Shown: one piece after another, positions 17,984 to 27,447 of the stretch
Layout: every line of letters starts with the position of its first letter
Position numbering within the stretch: position 1 is the stretch's first letter
Assembly (NCBI RefSeq): GCF_030464885.1
Contig: NZ_JALPRJ010000003.1
Location: 1 to 64,000, forward strand
DNA length: 64,000 nt
From: Caballeronia sp. SEWSISQ10-4 2
GTDB taxonomy: Bacteria > Pseudomonadota > Gammaproteobacteria > Burkholderiales > Burkholderiaceae
Direction of reading: 5' to 3'
Program-made: the position numbers and the translations under genes
Notes under the pieces: model-generated
Database searches by the model: none
What the model was told of the DNA's origin: nothing
The model's input: only the letters and a program-made list of their open reading frames with translations

Positions 17984-18376
17984 ATGCCGACCCCGGACAA
18001 CCTGCGTCTGACCCTCGTCCGCGCACCCGACGATGAGGCGTCCTTCAGTCCCGGATACCAGCGCGAGCTACGGCAGTTCTATAGCCTCGCCCGTGCCGAG
18101 GGTGGCCAGATAAGCGCGGTCACCTTCACGACCGACCGTGCGGATGGGGGTGACGGCTTCGTTGGGGAGTTCATGATCCCGTTCACCCCGGTCGCCGGGT
18201 CCCCGCTCACCTCCGCGACCGGGGCCTGGCTGCAAGGTCGAGCCGGGCGCACATTGCGCCTGACAATGGGCGACGTTGAAGTCGAGGCGACCGGTGCGGA
18301 CGAACTGTTCGGGCTTTTAAATCTGACGATGGCGGTCAGGGAACGGCACGAAAAACCCGCGACCGATCATGTCTGA
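17984..18376 (+). CDS. Hypothetical protein upstream of a broken recombinase
   Basis: 130 aa from the ATG at 17984, with CAGGAG six bases upstream. The product looks like a compact alpha/beta protein (NLRLTLVRAPDDEASFSPGY, AVTFTTDRADGGDGFVGEFM, TLRLTMGDVEVEATGADELF) with no known motif. Its stop overlaps the start of the tyrosine recombinase pseudogene by eight bases, so the two were once co-translated. It may be an accessory protein of that recombinase. Confidence 0.6.
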   Translation: MPTPDNLRLTLVRAPDDEASFSPGYQRELRQFYSLARAEGGQISAVTFTTDRADGGDGFVGEFMIPFTPVAGSPLTSATGAWLQGRAGRTLRLTMGDVEVEATGADELFGLLNLTMAVRERHEKPATDHV

Positions 18377-19324
18377 GACCGCGCTCGCTGGCCGGTCGCC
18401 CGCGCCGTTGGCCGCCCTGATGGTCAGTGCTGGTGAACGCGCTGGCATCCGGTTTCTTGAGCGCTTCACATCGGCCATCCGCAACCCAAACACGCGACGT
18501 GCCTATGCGCATGCAGTGAGCGAATTCATGGCTTGGTGCGCGGAGGCCGGCGTCGGCTCCATCACGGATGTGCAGCCGCTGCATGTGGCCGCCTGGATCG
18601 AGCTGCAAACGCAGACCTTGTCGACACCGACGGTTAAGCAGCACCTGGCCGTGGTCACCTGTTTGACTGGCTCGTGACCGGCCAGGTGATGCCGCACAAT
18701 CCCGCCGCCTCCGTGTGTGGGCCGAGTCACACAACGCGCCAAGGTAAGACGCCGGTGCTCAACGCGACCGAGGCGCGGCAGCTGCTCGACAGCGTCGGTG
18801 TGACCACGCCGATTGGCCTCCGAGATCGGGCCTTGATCACTTTGATGGTGTTTTCGTTCGCGTGGATTGGCGCGGCCGTTGAAATGCGGGTCGAGGACGT
18901 GTATGTGCAGAATCGGCGGCTTGGGTGCGCCTCCATGAAAAGGGCGGGAAGTGCCATGAAATGCCTGTCACCATGCGCTTGACGCCTATTTGCAGGCGTA
19001 TCTCGACAGTACTGGAATTGAGGCCGTTGCGAAGAGCGCCTCGTTTCGGACAATCCAGCGTGGCACCGGCCGACTCAGCAAGACGCCGCTGCCGCAAGCC
19101 AACGCGTATGCGATGGTTCGGCGTCGCGCGATCGCGCCGGCATCAACACCAAGATCGGCAACCACACGTTCCGGGCAACCGGAATCACAGCCCATCTAAA
19201 AAACGGCGGCGCACTGGAGAACGCGGCATTGATGGCAAACCACGCATCAACGCGCACAACCTAGTTATACGATCGCCGCCGCGACGAAATCGGTCTTAAT
19301 GAAATGGAACGAATCCGAGTGTAG
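18369..19324 (+). pseudogene. Decayed tyrosine recombinase / integrase
   Basis: The N-terminal SAM-like domain is clear (FLERFTSAIRNPNTRRAYAH, FMAWCAEAGV). It is broken after LAVVTCLTGS at 18677, where a frameshift leads into GQVMPHNPAASVCGP and LRDRALITLMVFSFAWIGAA. More shifts follow, through LHEKGGKCHEMP and AYLDSTGI. The catalytic C-terminus reads KIGNHTFRATGITAHLKNGG, then ALMANHASTRTT, an in-frame TAG where Gln is expected, and LYDRRRDEIGLNEMERIRV to the stop at 19322-19324. The catalytic His-x-x-Arg (HTFR) and Tyr (LYDRR) are still visible. At least two frameshifts and one nonsense change make it inactive, although intact relatives are common on Burkholderia mobile elements. Confidence 0.85.
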
Positions 19325-19383
19325 ATCGATATATCCATGTAGCTGAAGGAGCGAGTTCGGCCATGAAGCGTCATTTGCCCGTA

Positions 19384-19435
19384 CCGTCGCTCGGAAGTTC
19401 AGACGTCGGATCCACCCAGCAAGCGGCCATTCAAT
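19384..19435. repeat. Dispersed intergenic repeat, copy 1
   Basis: A 52-base segment beginning CGTCGCTCGGA and ending GGCCATTCAATT is about 80% identical to 46761-46812. Both copies are intergenic, downstream of broken genes. Apart from this repeat, the stretch 19325-19878 shows no convincing gene. Confidence 0.55.
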
Positions 19436-19878
19436 TCACGAGAGTGAACGTTGCTTCATCGGCCATTGCGGACCTTGACTCGTTGCAACTGCTGACATTC
19501 GGCAACTTCCATTTCCGAGCGACGCGATACTGACGCACGTGTTCATCGGGGTTTGATCTGGGGGCTGGGAACTGGTCGGAATAGACCGCGGGCAGGAAAC
19601 CGCCGGTTGTCACTTCGTCTGACAGCGCCAGCAGCAGGCCCGGCTCGCCGATTGATGGTGGATCCCAGGTGCTCGTGTGCCGGCGCGCGGGGGAGGACGT
19701 TACGAGCGCCAGGTTGTAGCAGGCACAGATGCATTAATATCGGTTTGCGTACAACGCTCAGCAACCGGGCGTCTTCAGTTTTCCCCGATCGGAACGCAGG
19801 ATGACCAAGAGATGCGATCGACGCAGGTGCAGATTGAGCGCGCGTTGCACCCTTCGGTTTACGTTGCCGGTAGATATT

Positions 19879-20919
19879 TCACTTCGCAGCAGTGGTGTTT
19901 TTCTCAGCACGCCCGGGCGTCGCCCAAATGGCCCATATATCCACCCGCCGGTCTGTAGGATTTCCGTGTTCCGACGGACACGAAGGACATTTTTCGATCG
20001 GCGATACGTGACCGGGGCCGGCGGTGAGCACCAGTACCTGCTCGGACCTTGGCGCAAGCGTGGGTGCCAGAGTCCCTAATGTTGAGAGCAACAGCTTCTT
20101 GATTTCTTCGCCACGTGCCTGGGCGAGGCCAACGTTCGCATCGAAACGTTCTCGCTCGGCACTTTTCAACGGTAATCGATCCGTGGCGCCGACGATTAAC
20201 AGAGTGCCCTCTTTGCCCAACTGGCGATTGCTTATCCAAACCTGTGCCGCCTTTTCCATTGATGTGGACAGGGTCGCGGTGCCCCCTTCAATCTGGTCTG
20301 TGGCACCAGGCAGAAATCCGACGACTTCTCCGATGCGCTCTGGTCCGATGGCCACCGCAGCTTTAGTGACGGAGGTGCCTTCAGACACCTTTTTTTGCTC
20401 CGTCGGATTTCCGAAAAAGAGACTGACTATCAGCAAGATGCCGCTCATGAGAGGACCGAAGACATGACACAGTCGCATGGATTTACCGAGATTCTGCATA
20501 CGCGACGTGTACGGCCAAGGCGACATGGCGCCCGCATTTTCTTCAAATTCTCGGTCCCACCGTTCCTTGTCTGCGTCCACGTACTCATGACGCTGCGTCA
20601 CTAGCCAGATCATGATTCCGATCAGCGCGAGGTGACCCGCGAGATACGAAACAGCAACGATCATTGACCATCGAGCCCACAGGTTCGAGAGTATCTCTGC
20701 GGTGCGCGTTCCATGTACCGCCCAGTTCGCTGCGATAAGCGCGAAGGCTGCCTGTGGACCAAACTCAGTCAGCTTTCCGGTCCAGTGATTGAAAATGTCG
20801 TGTAGCTCGCTCGACGCGTCGCCGGAGGTTTTGAAGCGACGAGCTTTGGTAGCGACGACGCGTGCTGGGCGCCTCGCGAATGGTTTCCAACCAATGGGAG
20901 GCGGTCCCCGCATGATCAT
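19879..20919 (-). CDS. Membrane protein with C-terminal OmpA-like domain
   Basis: 346 aa. Two hydrophobic segments are seen (WSMIVAVSYLAGHLALIGIMIWLV around 85-108 and CHVFGPLMSGILLIVSLFFG around 150-170). A periplasmic domain follows whose order of blocks (GTLLIVGATDRLP, NVGLAQARGEEIKKLLL, TDRRVDIWAIW) is that of an OmpA/MotB peptidoglycan-binding fold, somewhat diverged. This would make it an inner-membrane protein that contacts the cell wall, as in MotB-like stators or ZorB-type proteins. The start ATG overlaps the stop of the Lys-rich gene upstream (TAATG), so they form a two-gene operon. No signal peptide is seen. Confidence 0.7.
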   Translation of the reverse strand: MIMRGPPPIGWKPFARRPARVVATKARRFKTSGDASSELHDIFNHWTGKLTEFGPQAAFALIAANWAVHGTRTAEILSNLWARWSMIVAVSYLAGHLALIGIMIWLVTQRHEYVDADKERWDREFEENAGAMSPWPYTSRMQNLGKSMRLCHVFGPLMSGILLIVSLFFGNPTEQKKVSEGTSVTKAAVAIGPERIGEVVGFLPGATDQIEGGTATLSTSMEKAAQVWISNRQLGKEGTLLIVGATDRLPLKSAERERFDANVGLAQARGEEIKKLLLSTLGTLAPTLAPRSEQVLVLTAGPGHVSPIEKCPSCPSEHGNPTDRRVDIWAIWATPGRAEKNTTAAK

Positions 20920-21206
20920 TAGTATCCGGTACCGTGACCGTTCTTCCTGGCTGCGGCTTTTTTAGCCGGTGCTGCTTTCTTCGCGGCTACCTTCTTGGTT
21001 GGCGCTTTCTTTGCAGCGACCTTCTTGACGGCAACTTTCTTGGCTGGTGCTACTTTCTTTGCAGCGACCTTCTTGACGGCAACCTTCTTGGCTGGTGCCA
21101 CTTTCTTTGCAGCGACCTTCTTGGCCGGTGCCGCTCTCTTTGCAGCGACCTTCTTGGCGGCCTTCGCGTGTCCCGGGCCTCTTCCATTCTTCCTTGCCAT
21201 TGCCAT
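20919..21206 (-). CDS. Histone H1-like Lys/Ala/Val repeat protein
   Basis: 95 aa from the ATG at 21206, with GGAG about ten bases upstream. After MAMARKNGRGPGHAKAA almost the entire product is repeats of the type KKVAAKKVAPAKKVAV, with short Arg-Asn-Gly-His modules at both ends. Such basic, disordered proteins bind DNA or RNA non-specifically. The coding DNA is itself made of near-identical repeats of about 54 bases. It is translationally coupled to the OmpA-like membrane protein, an unusual pairing. A long antisense frame over the repeats (FFAATFLTATFLAG) is an artefact of the repeat. Confidence 0.75.
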   Translation of the reverse strand: MAMARKNGRGPGHAKAAKKVAAKRAAPAKKVAAKKVAPAKKVAVKKVAAKKVAPAKKVAVKKVAAKKAPTKKVAAKKAAPAKKAAARKNGHGTGY

Positions 21207-21319
21207 TTTTGTTCTCCGGATCCTAAGGTCGCTTCGTATGTCCCCACGGCATTGAAGCACGCTCTTTATCCCGTTGCAACAAGATGTGACTTGCGTACGA
21301 GCGGTCATGCTCTTCAAAG

Positions 21320-21593
21320 AAAGAAGGCCGCGACGATCTACAGCTGGAAACGGAGCGATGAATGGGACGCGTCGGACCCGGTCGATCGCGTCAATGCGAC
21401 GCTCGAGCCGCGTCTGATCCAGCTCGTGCGCAAGGAACAGAAGGAAGGTCGCGATTACAAGGAAATTGATCTACTCGCACGGCAGGTCGAGCGGTTGGTG
21501 GGCGAAGCGTGCCGCGAACGACGCAATGGTGAGCCAATCAGGGAGCATTCGCGGGGGTGCGCACCAGCTGAGCGGATGATGACGCGCTCTTAA
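21320..21593 (+). pseudogene. Remnant resembling a phage terminase ATPase-subunit N-terminus
   Basis: The frame reads KKAATIYSWKRSDEWDASDP, VDRVNATLEPRLIQLVRKEQ, KEGRDYKEIDLLARQVERL and then decays to a stop at 21591-21593. The sequence YSWKxRDEWD followed by a GxDxKEIDLLxRQxER block is typical of the region after the N-terminal helix-turn-helix in gpP-like terminase subunits of P2-type phages. No start or remaining terminase is found, so it is a prophage relic. Confidence 0.45.
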
Positions 21594-21826
21594 GAGAGTT
21601 GACGGTCTCTACTGGGTCGATCTCGACGGTTCAATCTTCCTGAATGCTTCCATTCGAGACAGGTAGGTTCTGTGACTTCTCGATTGGCGGGTTTGGCCGA
21701 CGAGTTGCCAGCAGAAACAGTAGACCCGGTGGTCGTTCTACCTCGAAAGCGGCCGCCGAGTCTGCGCTGGGTCGAAGGGCAGCTCAGGGTGATCAGCGAC
21801 ATTCGAACAACACAGCTCGCGAACGC

Positions 21827-24800
21827 TTAACGCGCGCAGTTTTCCGAATCTTGAGAGGCCTCCTTAGTGGCCGGTTGGCGGCGTTTGGCGGGACGAGCGC
21901 AGCTTGAAACATCGATGACGCAGATCTCGGGCTGCGGACCCGCAGGCGATTCGCTTCGGATGCGTAACGCCAAATCACGCAGCCGCTGTACTACCGCCTC
22001 AAAACTCAGGTAGGTACCATCGAGCTGTTTCCAGCCCTTTGGTCGCGGTTTTTGATGCACCAGGAGAAGGATGCCTTCGCGGCCATCTTGGGCGCGCAGA
22101 TATCGGCCGCATAGCTGGTTGACCAGCGCATCTTCAAGCTGCTGCATCGTCCAACTCTTCGCGACCTTGATTTCGGTGGCCACACTGGCGTCGCTGGCTT
22201 TCGCTCTGAAGCGCAGGTCCGGCTCCTTCTCATCGGCAACGTGCACTTCGCGCTCGATTGAATAGGCGGTTCCCTGCACCTGTCTCAGCCTATCCGCCAT
22301 CCAGTTCTGCACAGCACGTTCGTCAGGCCGTGCGCTCAGGGTTGTGCCTTGCTGGAAGTCGCCGTGGACAAGATCGTGTTGCAGGTCTTCTAAGCGCTGC
22401 AGCGCCGCGAGTTGCAGCTCGCGGCCGGTCACCGGCGGCCTTTCAAACTGCTGCTCAACGCGGAAAGCCTCATCTGCGCGCCAGGCTGTGTGCTCCGCGT
22501 CATTGGCCGCCCGTTCTTGCGCCAGCGCGAGCAGCCGTGATCTCGCCACCGGGAAATTGGGCGTATCTATCAAACGCAGGATGGCGGCGTAGGTGGCATG
22601 TCCCGGTGTGTTGACCAAAGCGGTGAATGTGGCTGAACGTGCTTCTTGCGCCTCGTCGCGTTCATCCGGGGAATACACGCCCTTGTTCGCGCGATCACGG
22701 TCCTCTTCTACCCGGACTACGCTATATGCCAGCCGGACCAGACGCTCGAGGGTTGCTACATCGAAATGCACGTCCGGCGGTGCCGGGCGCGACCAGGGCG
22801 AACCGAATATCTGGGGCAGCGCCCGCTCGACGAGAGCTGTCTTCTCAGCCTCGCCCAGCAGATCGAGCTTTGCCATCAGGGCGTCCGTCGCACCCTGCGT
22901 GTTGATCGCATATGCGGCACCCAGGTATTGCGCGCTGACTTGCGGTTCCGTCGAAGACTGAAACCTACCGAGGACCAATGTGTAGAACGCCTGCTTTGTG
23001 TCTGCAAGCAAGCCGCGCTTGAGGATGGACAGCATCGACTGCAGAGCAACGCGGTTCAGGTCAGATCGTGTTTGCAGTTCGCGCCACAGGGTGGGCGCCA
23101 TCAGGCGGGCAAGGATTTCGTCGCTTCGGCTGATGGCCTCGAGGATTTGGTAGTGAACCCCTGGCGTGGGGTCGTCCAGATTGCTTGCCGCCTCCTGGGC
23201 CAACACCTTCTCTACCGTAGCGGGCCATGCCGCCGCCAGTGCCGCAATCCAATCGGGAAAACCGTTGATCTCCAGCGTCGCGTATTCAGCGGCACGAATC
23301 GCGTGCTCTTCGGTCAGGCGCAGCGCCCAGTCTGTCCGGACCGCCGCTTCAATCGAAACCCCTGCAATGCCCAGGCAATCAATCGTGCTGACCTGGTTGC
23401 GTTCGCTGGGCGGGCACATGCTGTGCAGCGTCGGTTTCCAGGCTCGCCAGATTTCGGCAAGCCCGGCGGCAAACGCTGCCGCGACGTCCTCGCCAACCAG
23501 CTCCGCAATGGGAGCAACGCTGTCGATCGCGTAACGCGAATTGCTACTGGTGACCTCACTGAGTAACTGCCAAAGGCTGTAAATCCGGTGGTCAACGCCC
23601 GTTGCTGTGGTGGGCTGCACCTGACGCAGTTGCGCCGGATTTGCCCGCAGATCGGCAATGAAGGCGACCCAAGACTGCTCCCGCTCGGACTGTGCGTTCT
23701 CGCTTTCCCGCATGATCTCTGCCAATTCCTCTTCGCTCTTGATTTCTTCCGCCGACTTGGTGTGTGGCGTCATCCATTCGACATAGGCCGCATGCATCTC
23801 AGTGTCCGCCGCGGCGACGCCAGCAATGCGTGTCTTCAATGCCTCGGGCTCGCCAGCCGTGAGCCAGAGATTGAGCGCTGCATTAATCGCCAACTGCCGT
23901 TCGGTAGCGCGCGCGCGGAATGCACCATCGGTCAGAAGCCAATCAATGTCGTCGAGCAACAGCCCGGGCGACCACCCAAGGAACCCCATCTGGAAAGGGT
24001 AGAGCAACGGGCGTCCCGTCAGAGTTCTGTTGTTGCCCAGCCGGTCGGCAGCCCGCCAGAAGGCAGCACGACGGCGCTCCGGCGTTCGATGCAACAGTTC
24101 GACCGCATTGGACGCCTCGTTGATCCGCCGCTGCGTCCTATTCAGACGCCGATCGCCGATACGTAGCACTGCGTCGATCGATGAGGTTGGCGCGACATTT
24201 GTTGGTGAAAAAACCAGCAGATGCTGTGCGGCCGCCCCGAGCGCTGTGGCGTACTGCTCGTCCCTTGGCGACCTTTCGCCAATACCCCCTTGCGGTTCCG
24301 CTTCTAGCTGTTGCAAGAGCCCTTCGATCAATCGAGTCAGGTCGGCGGAACTCATCAGCCGCTCGGCGAGCTTTGCCCCGTTCCAGTCGAACCTGAAGCC
24401 GCCCCCCTCGGCGTCACCCAGGTGAATGACCGCCAGGATCGCCAGCAGGTTATCGACGCCGATCAGTTGCGGGAACAAGTCCTCGACGGCTTCCCAGACA
24501 ACCGTTGGCGAAATTGATGCGCACTGCAGCTTGATGTATTCGGCGTAGTCCTCGTGTACGCTTTCATCAGCAGCAGCAAGCAACGCGCGACCGGCGGTGA
24601 TGGCGGTGTAGAGGTCTTGGTATTGGCCGAACGACGCGGCGACCGCCAGATCAGCACAATCTTTGATCTTGCCCAACCAGATCAAGCGCAGCACGAAACG
24701 GCGAATTTCGTCGTGTTCCTTGTCTGCCGCCCAGATGGCGCGCAGCGCCGGTGCAATGTCCGGCTGAGCAAATCGCGCAAGGCTGCTGAGATCTAGCAGC

Positions 24801-26215
24801 GGCACTTCTTCGTCTCGGCGCATCCGTTCCACCAGCGCCGTCAGCAACGTTTGCCTGGTTTCAAGGGAGAGGCTTGCCGGGTCTCCTGCGGTGAACAGCA
24901 GAAAGGGCGCGCGGCGCACAACCTCACTGGCCACGCTTTCATCCCAGAGAGCAAGCCAGGCCGCCGTTTCCAAGAGCGAAGGCTTGACCAGCTCTACCTC
25001 ATAGGTCCGCGAAAAGAGCAGATCATGCAGTCGGCGTTGCGGCAGATTGGCCTGCCGCAGACGCTGCAGCCAACGTGCTGCCAAGTAGCCGCGCGCCACA
25101 CCTTCGTTGTCGTTGTGCAATCTGGCGCGGCCGAAGGTTGCCGGGTCGAACGCCGGCCGTATCAGCAGCTTGATCCGATCTTCGCTGGACCAGTCCGGCA
25201 GCACGTCGTCGATCTTGGCTACAGTTCCTTCGGTTTCGAGCGGGGCATCGCTATCCGGTATCGCGACGGTCGTCTGCCGGCCAAAGACCAGGGCTGCGCC
25301 GATCCGTTCCAGGCCGTGTTTGGCGCGCTCGGCGTCGAGGCTATCCCGTCGGCCGCGTCCCGGATCAGTTTCCTGGAGTCGTTCACGCAGGCCAACTTCG
25401 GTCATCACGGTGAAGCTGCCAAGGCGGCTGTGGCTGCGCCAGTAGCGCACAATCCAGTCCAGGTCTAGCGGCCGGCAGGCGAATCCCCATAGGCTCGCTG
25501 CCTCAATGGCGGCCATCAGCCCATCGGGGTTCGGGGCATTTTTGCCTACGGCATAGGTCCGGACTTGCTCGGTATCGAGCGGGGCCATCACCACGATCAG
25601 TGGGGTTTCGGCAGGCGTCGGTTCCGGGTGTTTTTCGTGGTGGAGCACGCGGCGGATCAACGTTTCAAGTGAAGGGAGAGGTTCGGCGGGGTTTTCACGT
25701 GGCAGTGGCAGTTCGTCGTTCAACCGCCGCGCATCGCGCGCGAATTCCCAATCGGTATGACGGCCGGACAGAACGATGTGGGCGCGGCCCTCTCCACCGG
25801 CAATCCCTTCGGCAATTTGCCGCAACGCTCTTTCCAAGCGGATATTGTCTAGTTTCGCCTCATCGATGGAGTCAATGAAAAACCATCCCGGTTCATTGCT
25901 GTTGCGCCAAGCATCCAAGCGCTGCCGGTCAGCAGGCCGCAACGCCTTATCGAACCCGTCGCGGCCAACATCTTGAACAGTCGCGTAGACAGCAAACCTG
26001 CCTGCTTCCGTCTGCTGGCGTGCTTGCTCGATCAGTTCCTCGGTCTTGCCACTACCGGCCTCAGCAAGGATAACGACGCGGCGCTTTGCGATCAGCTCGG
26101 GCCAACCTAGCAAACCATTCGACAAGCCAGCAGCGACTCGATACCTTGAACGGCCCAGCCAATTTGTATTTTCTTGCCATTCATAAAACTGGCGATTCAG
26201 CGGGATGGTGGTCAT
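21827..26215 (-). CDS. Large P-loop NTPase with C-terminal PD-(D/E)XK-like nuclease domain
   Basis: 1462 aa from the ATG at 26215; 44 further upstream codons look non-coding. Walker A is VVILAEAGSGKTEE (residues 47-60) and Walker B GWFFIDSIDEAKL (110-122). IVLSGRHTDW (147-156) is a sensor-like block of the STAND/KAP type. About 1100 residues of helical repeats follow. The last 140 residues hold EREVHVADEKEPDLRFRA and SVATEIKVAKSW, giving the D (about 1333) and E-x-K (1348-1350) of a PD-(D/E)XK nuclease. This is a single-protein sensor-effector layout, but with the nuclease at the C-terminus, opposite to Avs proteins. It ends a long co-directional gene array, after a 165-base gap. Confidence 0.82.
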   Translation of the reverse strand: MTTIPLNRQFYEWQENTNWLGRSRYRVAAGLSNGLLGWPELIAKRRVVILAEAGSGKTEELIEQARQQTEAGRFAVYATVQDVGRDGFDKALRPADRQRLDAWRNSNEPGWFFIDSIDEAKLDNIRLERALRQIAEGIAGGEGRAHIVLSGRHTDWEFARDARRLNDELPLPRENPAEPLPSLETLIRRVLHHEKHPEPTPAETPLIVVMAPLDTEQVRTYAVGKNAPNPDGLMAAIEAASLWGFACRPLDLDWIVRYWRSHSRLGSFTVMTEVGLRERLQETDPGRGRRDSLDAERAKHGLERIGAALVFGRQTTVAIPDSDAPLETEGTVAKIDDVLPDWSSEDRIKLLIRPAFDPATFGRARLHNDNEGVARGYLAARWLQRLRQANLPQRRLHDLLFSRTYEVELVKPSLLETAAWLALWDESVASEVVRRAPFLLFTAGDPASLSLETRQTLLTALVERMRRDEEVPLLDLSSLARFAQPDIAPALRAIWAADKEHDEIRRFVLRLIWLGKIKDCADLAVAASFGQYQDLYTAITAGRALLAAADESVHEDYAEYIKLQCASISPTVVWEAVEDLFPQLIGVDNLLAILAVIHLGDAEGGGFRFDWNGAKLAERLMSSADLTRLIEGLLQQLEAEPQGGIGERSPRDEQYATALGAAAQHLLVFSPTNVAPTSSIDAVLRIGDRRLNRTQRRINEASNAVELLHRTPERRRAAFWRAADRLGNNRTLTGRPLLYPFQMGFLGWSPGLLLDDIDWLLTDGAFRARATERQLAINAALNLWLTAGEPEALKTRIAGVAAADTEMHAAYVEWMTPHTKSAEEIKSEEELAEIMRESENAQSEREQSWVAFIADLRANPAQLRQVQPTTATGVDHRIYSLWQLLSEVTSSNSRYAIDSVAPIAELVGEDVAAAFAAGLAEIWRAWKPTLHSMCPPSERNQVSTIDCLGIAGVSIEAAVRTDWALRLTEEHAIRAAEYATLEINGFPDWIAALAAAWPATVEKVLAQEAASNLDDPTPGVHYQILEAISRSDEILARLMAPTLWRELQTRSDLNRVALQSMLSILKRGLLADTKQAFYTLVLGRFQSSTEPQVSAQYLGAAYAINTQGATDALMAKLDLLGEAEKTALVERALPQIFGSPWSRPAPPDVHFDVATLERLVRLAYSVVRVEEDRDRANKGVYSPDERDEAQEARSATFTALVNTPGHATYAAILRLIDTPNFPVARSRLLALAQERAANDAEHTAWRADEAFRVEQQFERPPVTGRELQLAALQRLEDLQHDLVHGDFQQGTTLSARPDERAVQNWMADRLRQVQGTAYSIEREVHVADEKEPDLRFRAKASDASVATEIKVAKSWTMQQLEDALVNQLCGRYLRAQDGREGILLLVHQKPRPKGWKQLDGTYLSFEAVVQRLRDLALRIRSESPAGPQPEICVIDVSSCARPAKRRQPATKEASQDSENCAR

Positions 26216-26380
26216 TGGTAGCGTCGCGTTACGTGGTCCCGGGGCATTGTCACAATGGCTTCCGGCTCTGGCCGATAAGGCCAGAACATCAGCGGATGGT
26301 TCGCTCCTCGTCCAATTATGGATCCAGGGAAGGACTAGAGGTGGCATTAGCCTCGCTGAAGCATGGTCCTTCCCTGCCCG

Positions 26381-26620
26381 TCAGTGGTTGATCGTGTAGA
26401 TAGCAGAGGGAAGCTGCAGCAGGAACCCGATACTGATGAGACTAAGCCCCACCTTTGAAAGCAGCTTATATCTGCGGATAGCATCCGTTTCCTCCGTTGC
26501 GCTATACGCACCTGAATCGAGGACATCGATGTTCGGCAGACCGTAGACGAACGTCATGAGGCCACCGATAAAGCCGGCGACGATACCAATGACGTTCAGA
26601 TAGGCAACTGCATTGTGCAT
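26381..26620 (-). CDS. Small two-TM membrane protein
   Basis: 79 aa. Two hydrophobic helices (VAYLNVIGIVAGFIGGLMTF and LLSKVGLSLISIGFLLQLPS) flank a hydrophilic loop with a Glu/Asp/Arg-rich patch (ATEETDAIRRYK). It begins 16 bases after the stop of the DUF4393 gene, so the two are probably co-transcribed. It could anchor or regulate a partner such as the Abi-alpha-type product. No family recognised. Confidence 0.7.
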   Translation of the reverse strand: MHNAVAYLNVIGIVAGFIGGLMTFVYGLPNIDVLDSGAYSATEETDAIRRYKLLSKVGLSLISIGFLLQLPSAIYTINH

Positions 26621-26636
26621 GGTTTGCTCGACTTTC

Positions 26637-27392
26637 CTAGCTGTCCGACAAACACGCTCGATGGAACAACTTGCCTAAGCCGTTGAGTTCGATGAACCAA
26701 AAGTCGAATCCGGCTCCCTTCGCGCCCTTGAACTCGTTATTCCACGGCTCGTTGGTGTACGAAGCGATGCCCAAAGACACCAAATGCTCGATGTAGGTGT
26801 ACACCAAGTCGGGTTGCGCAAGTTCCTCGGGGCGAACAGCAACGGCTTCAAGATGTTGCTTTTGATTATCCAACAGCCCCGAAGCGTTAATTAACGCTGC
26901 CCTCTCGTCTTTGAGCAGGACCACTACCGCCTTCTGCGGCGGTCGCATGTAGGCGGAAGTTTGAGCAGCAGCGATTTGCTGGATCAACACGGCTTCGTCT
27001 GGCGCGAGCTGGCCAACGATCTGTACGAATGCAGGATGAGCCTCGCCGACTCGCTCTCGATCCATCGCCCGGGCCAAAAGGCTAACGAACATGTCTCCGA
27101 CGATGCTCTCTTCGTCGTGGAATCGAAGCTGCTCCACAATCGGCAATGCCAGGGACTCAATCGGGGCGATTCGCCGATCCTCCGGTACGCGATCAATAGA
27201 TTTGCGGAGATGTTTTGACAGCCTATCTTGAAGGGCAGCGGAGTATTGCAACGGGAAGAGCACCAAGCGAAGGGTCTTAACTAGGTCCTGCCCGATCTTC
27301 CCCGTTTCCTTCAAGGCTCCCGACACGGTGTCGTCATAGGCTGCCTTAACGACCTCTGGCGGGATCGCTTTAATCAAGTCGACTTCATCCAT
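26637..27392 (-). CDS. DUF4393 (Abi-alpha-type) protein
   Basis: 251 aa from the ATG at 27392, preceded by GGGGG; another ATG nine codons earlier is possible. The family pattern is clear: IPPEVVKAAYDDTVSGALKE, KIGQDLVKTLRLVLFPLQY, then RIAPIESLALPIVEQLRF and MFVSLLARAMDRE followed by HPAFVQIVGQLAPDEA. DUF4393 is also called Abi-alpha because some members were linked to phage abortive infection. The mechanism is not settled. In this window it follows the UPF0489 gene by about 55 bases and precedes a small membrane protein, which supports one operon. Confidence 0.82.
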   Translation of the reverse strand: MDEVDLIKAIPPEVVKAAYDDTVSGALKETGKIGQDLVKTLRLVLFPLQYSAALQDRLSKHLRKSIDRVPEDRRIAPIESLALPIVEQLRFHDEESIVGDMFVSLLARAMDRERVGEAHPAFVQIVGQLAPDEAVLIQQIAAAQTSAYMRPPQKAVVVLLKDERAALINASGLLDNQKQHLEAVAVRPEELAQPDLVYTYIEHLVSLGIASYTNEPWNNEFKGAKGAGFDFWFIELNGLGKLFHRACLSDS

Positions 27393-27447
27393 GTGTGTGC
27401 CCCCGTTGTTGTTGTCCATGCTGCGCGGCAGTAACCGCTTTTCTTGT

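Noticed and set aside
20934..21255. Hydrophobic repeat protein (FFAATFLTATFLAG) on the plus strand
   Set aside because: It is the complement of the Lys-rich KKVA repeats; the minus-strand gene has the ribosome site and coupling to its neighbour.
22646..23566. 306-codon plus-strand frame inside the NTPase-nuclease gene
   Set aside because: Antisense shadow of a well-supported 1462-aa protein in GC-rich DNA; no ribosome site, no domain.
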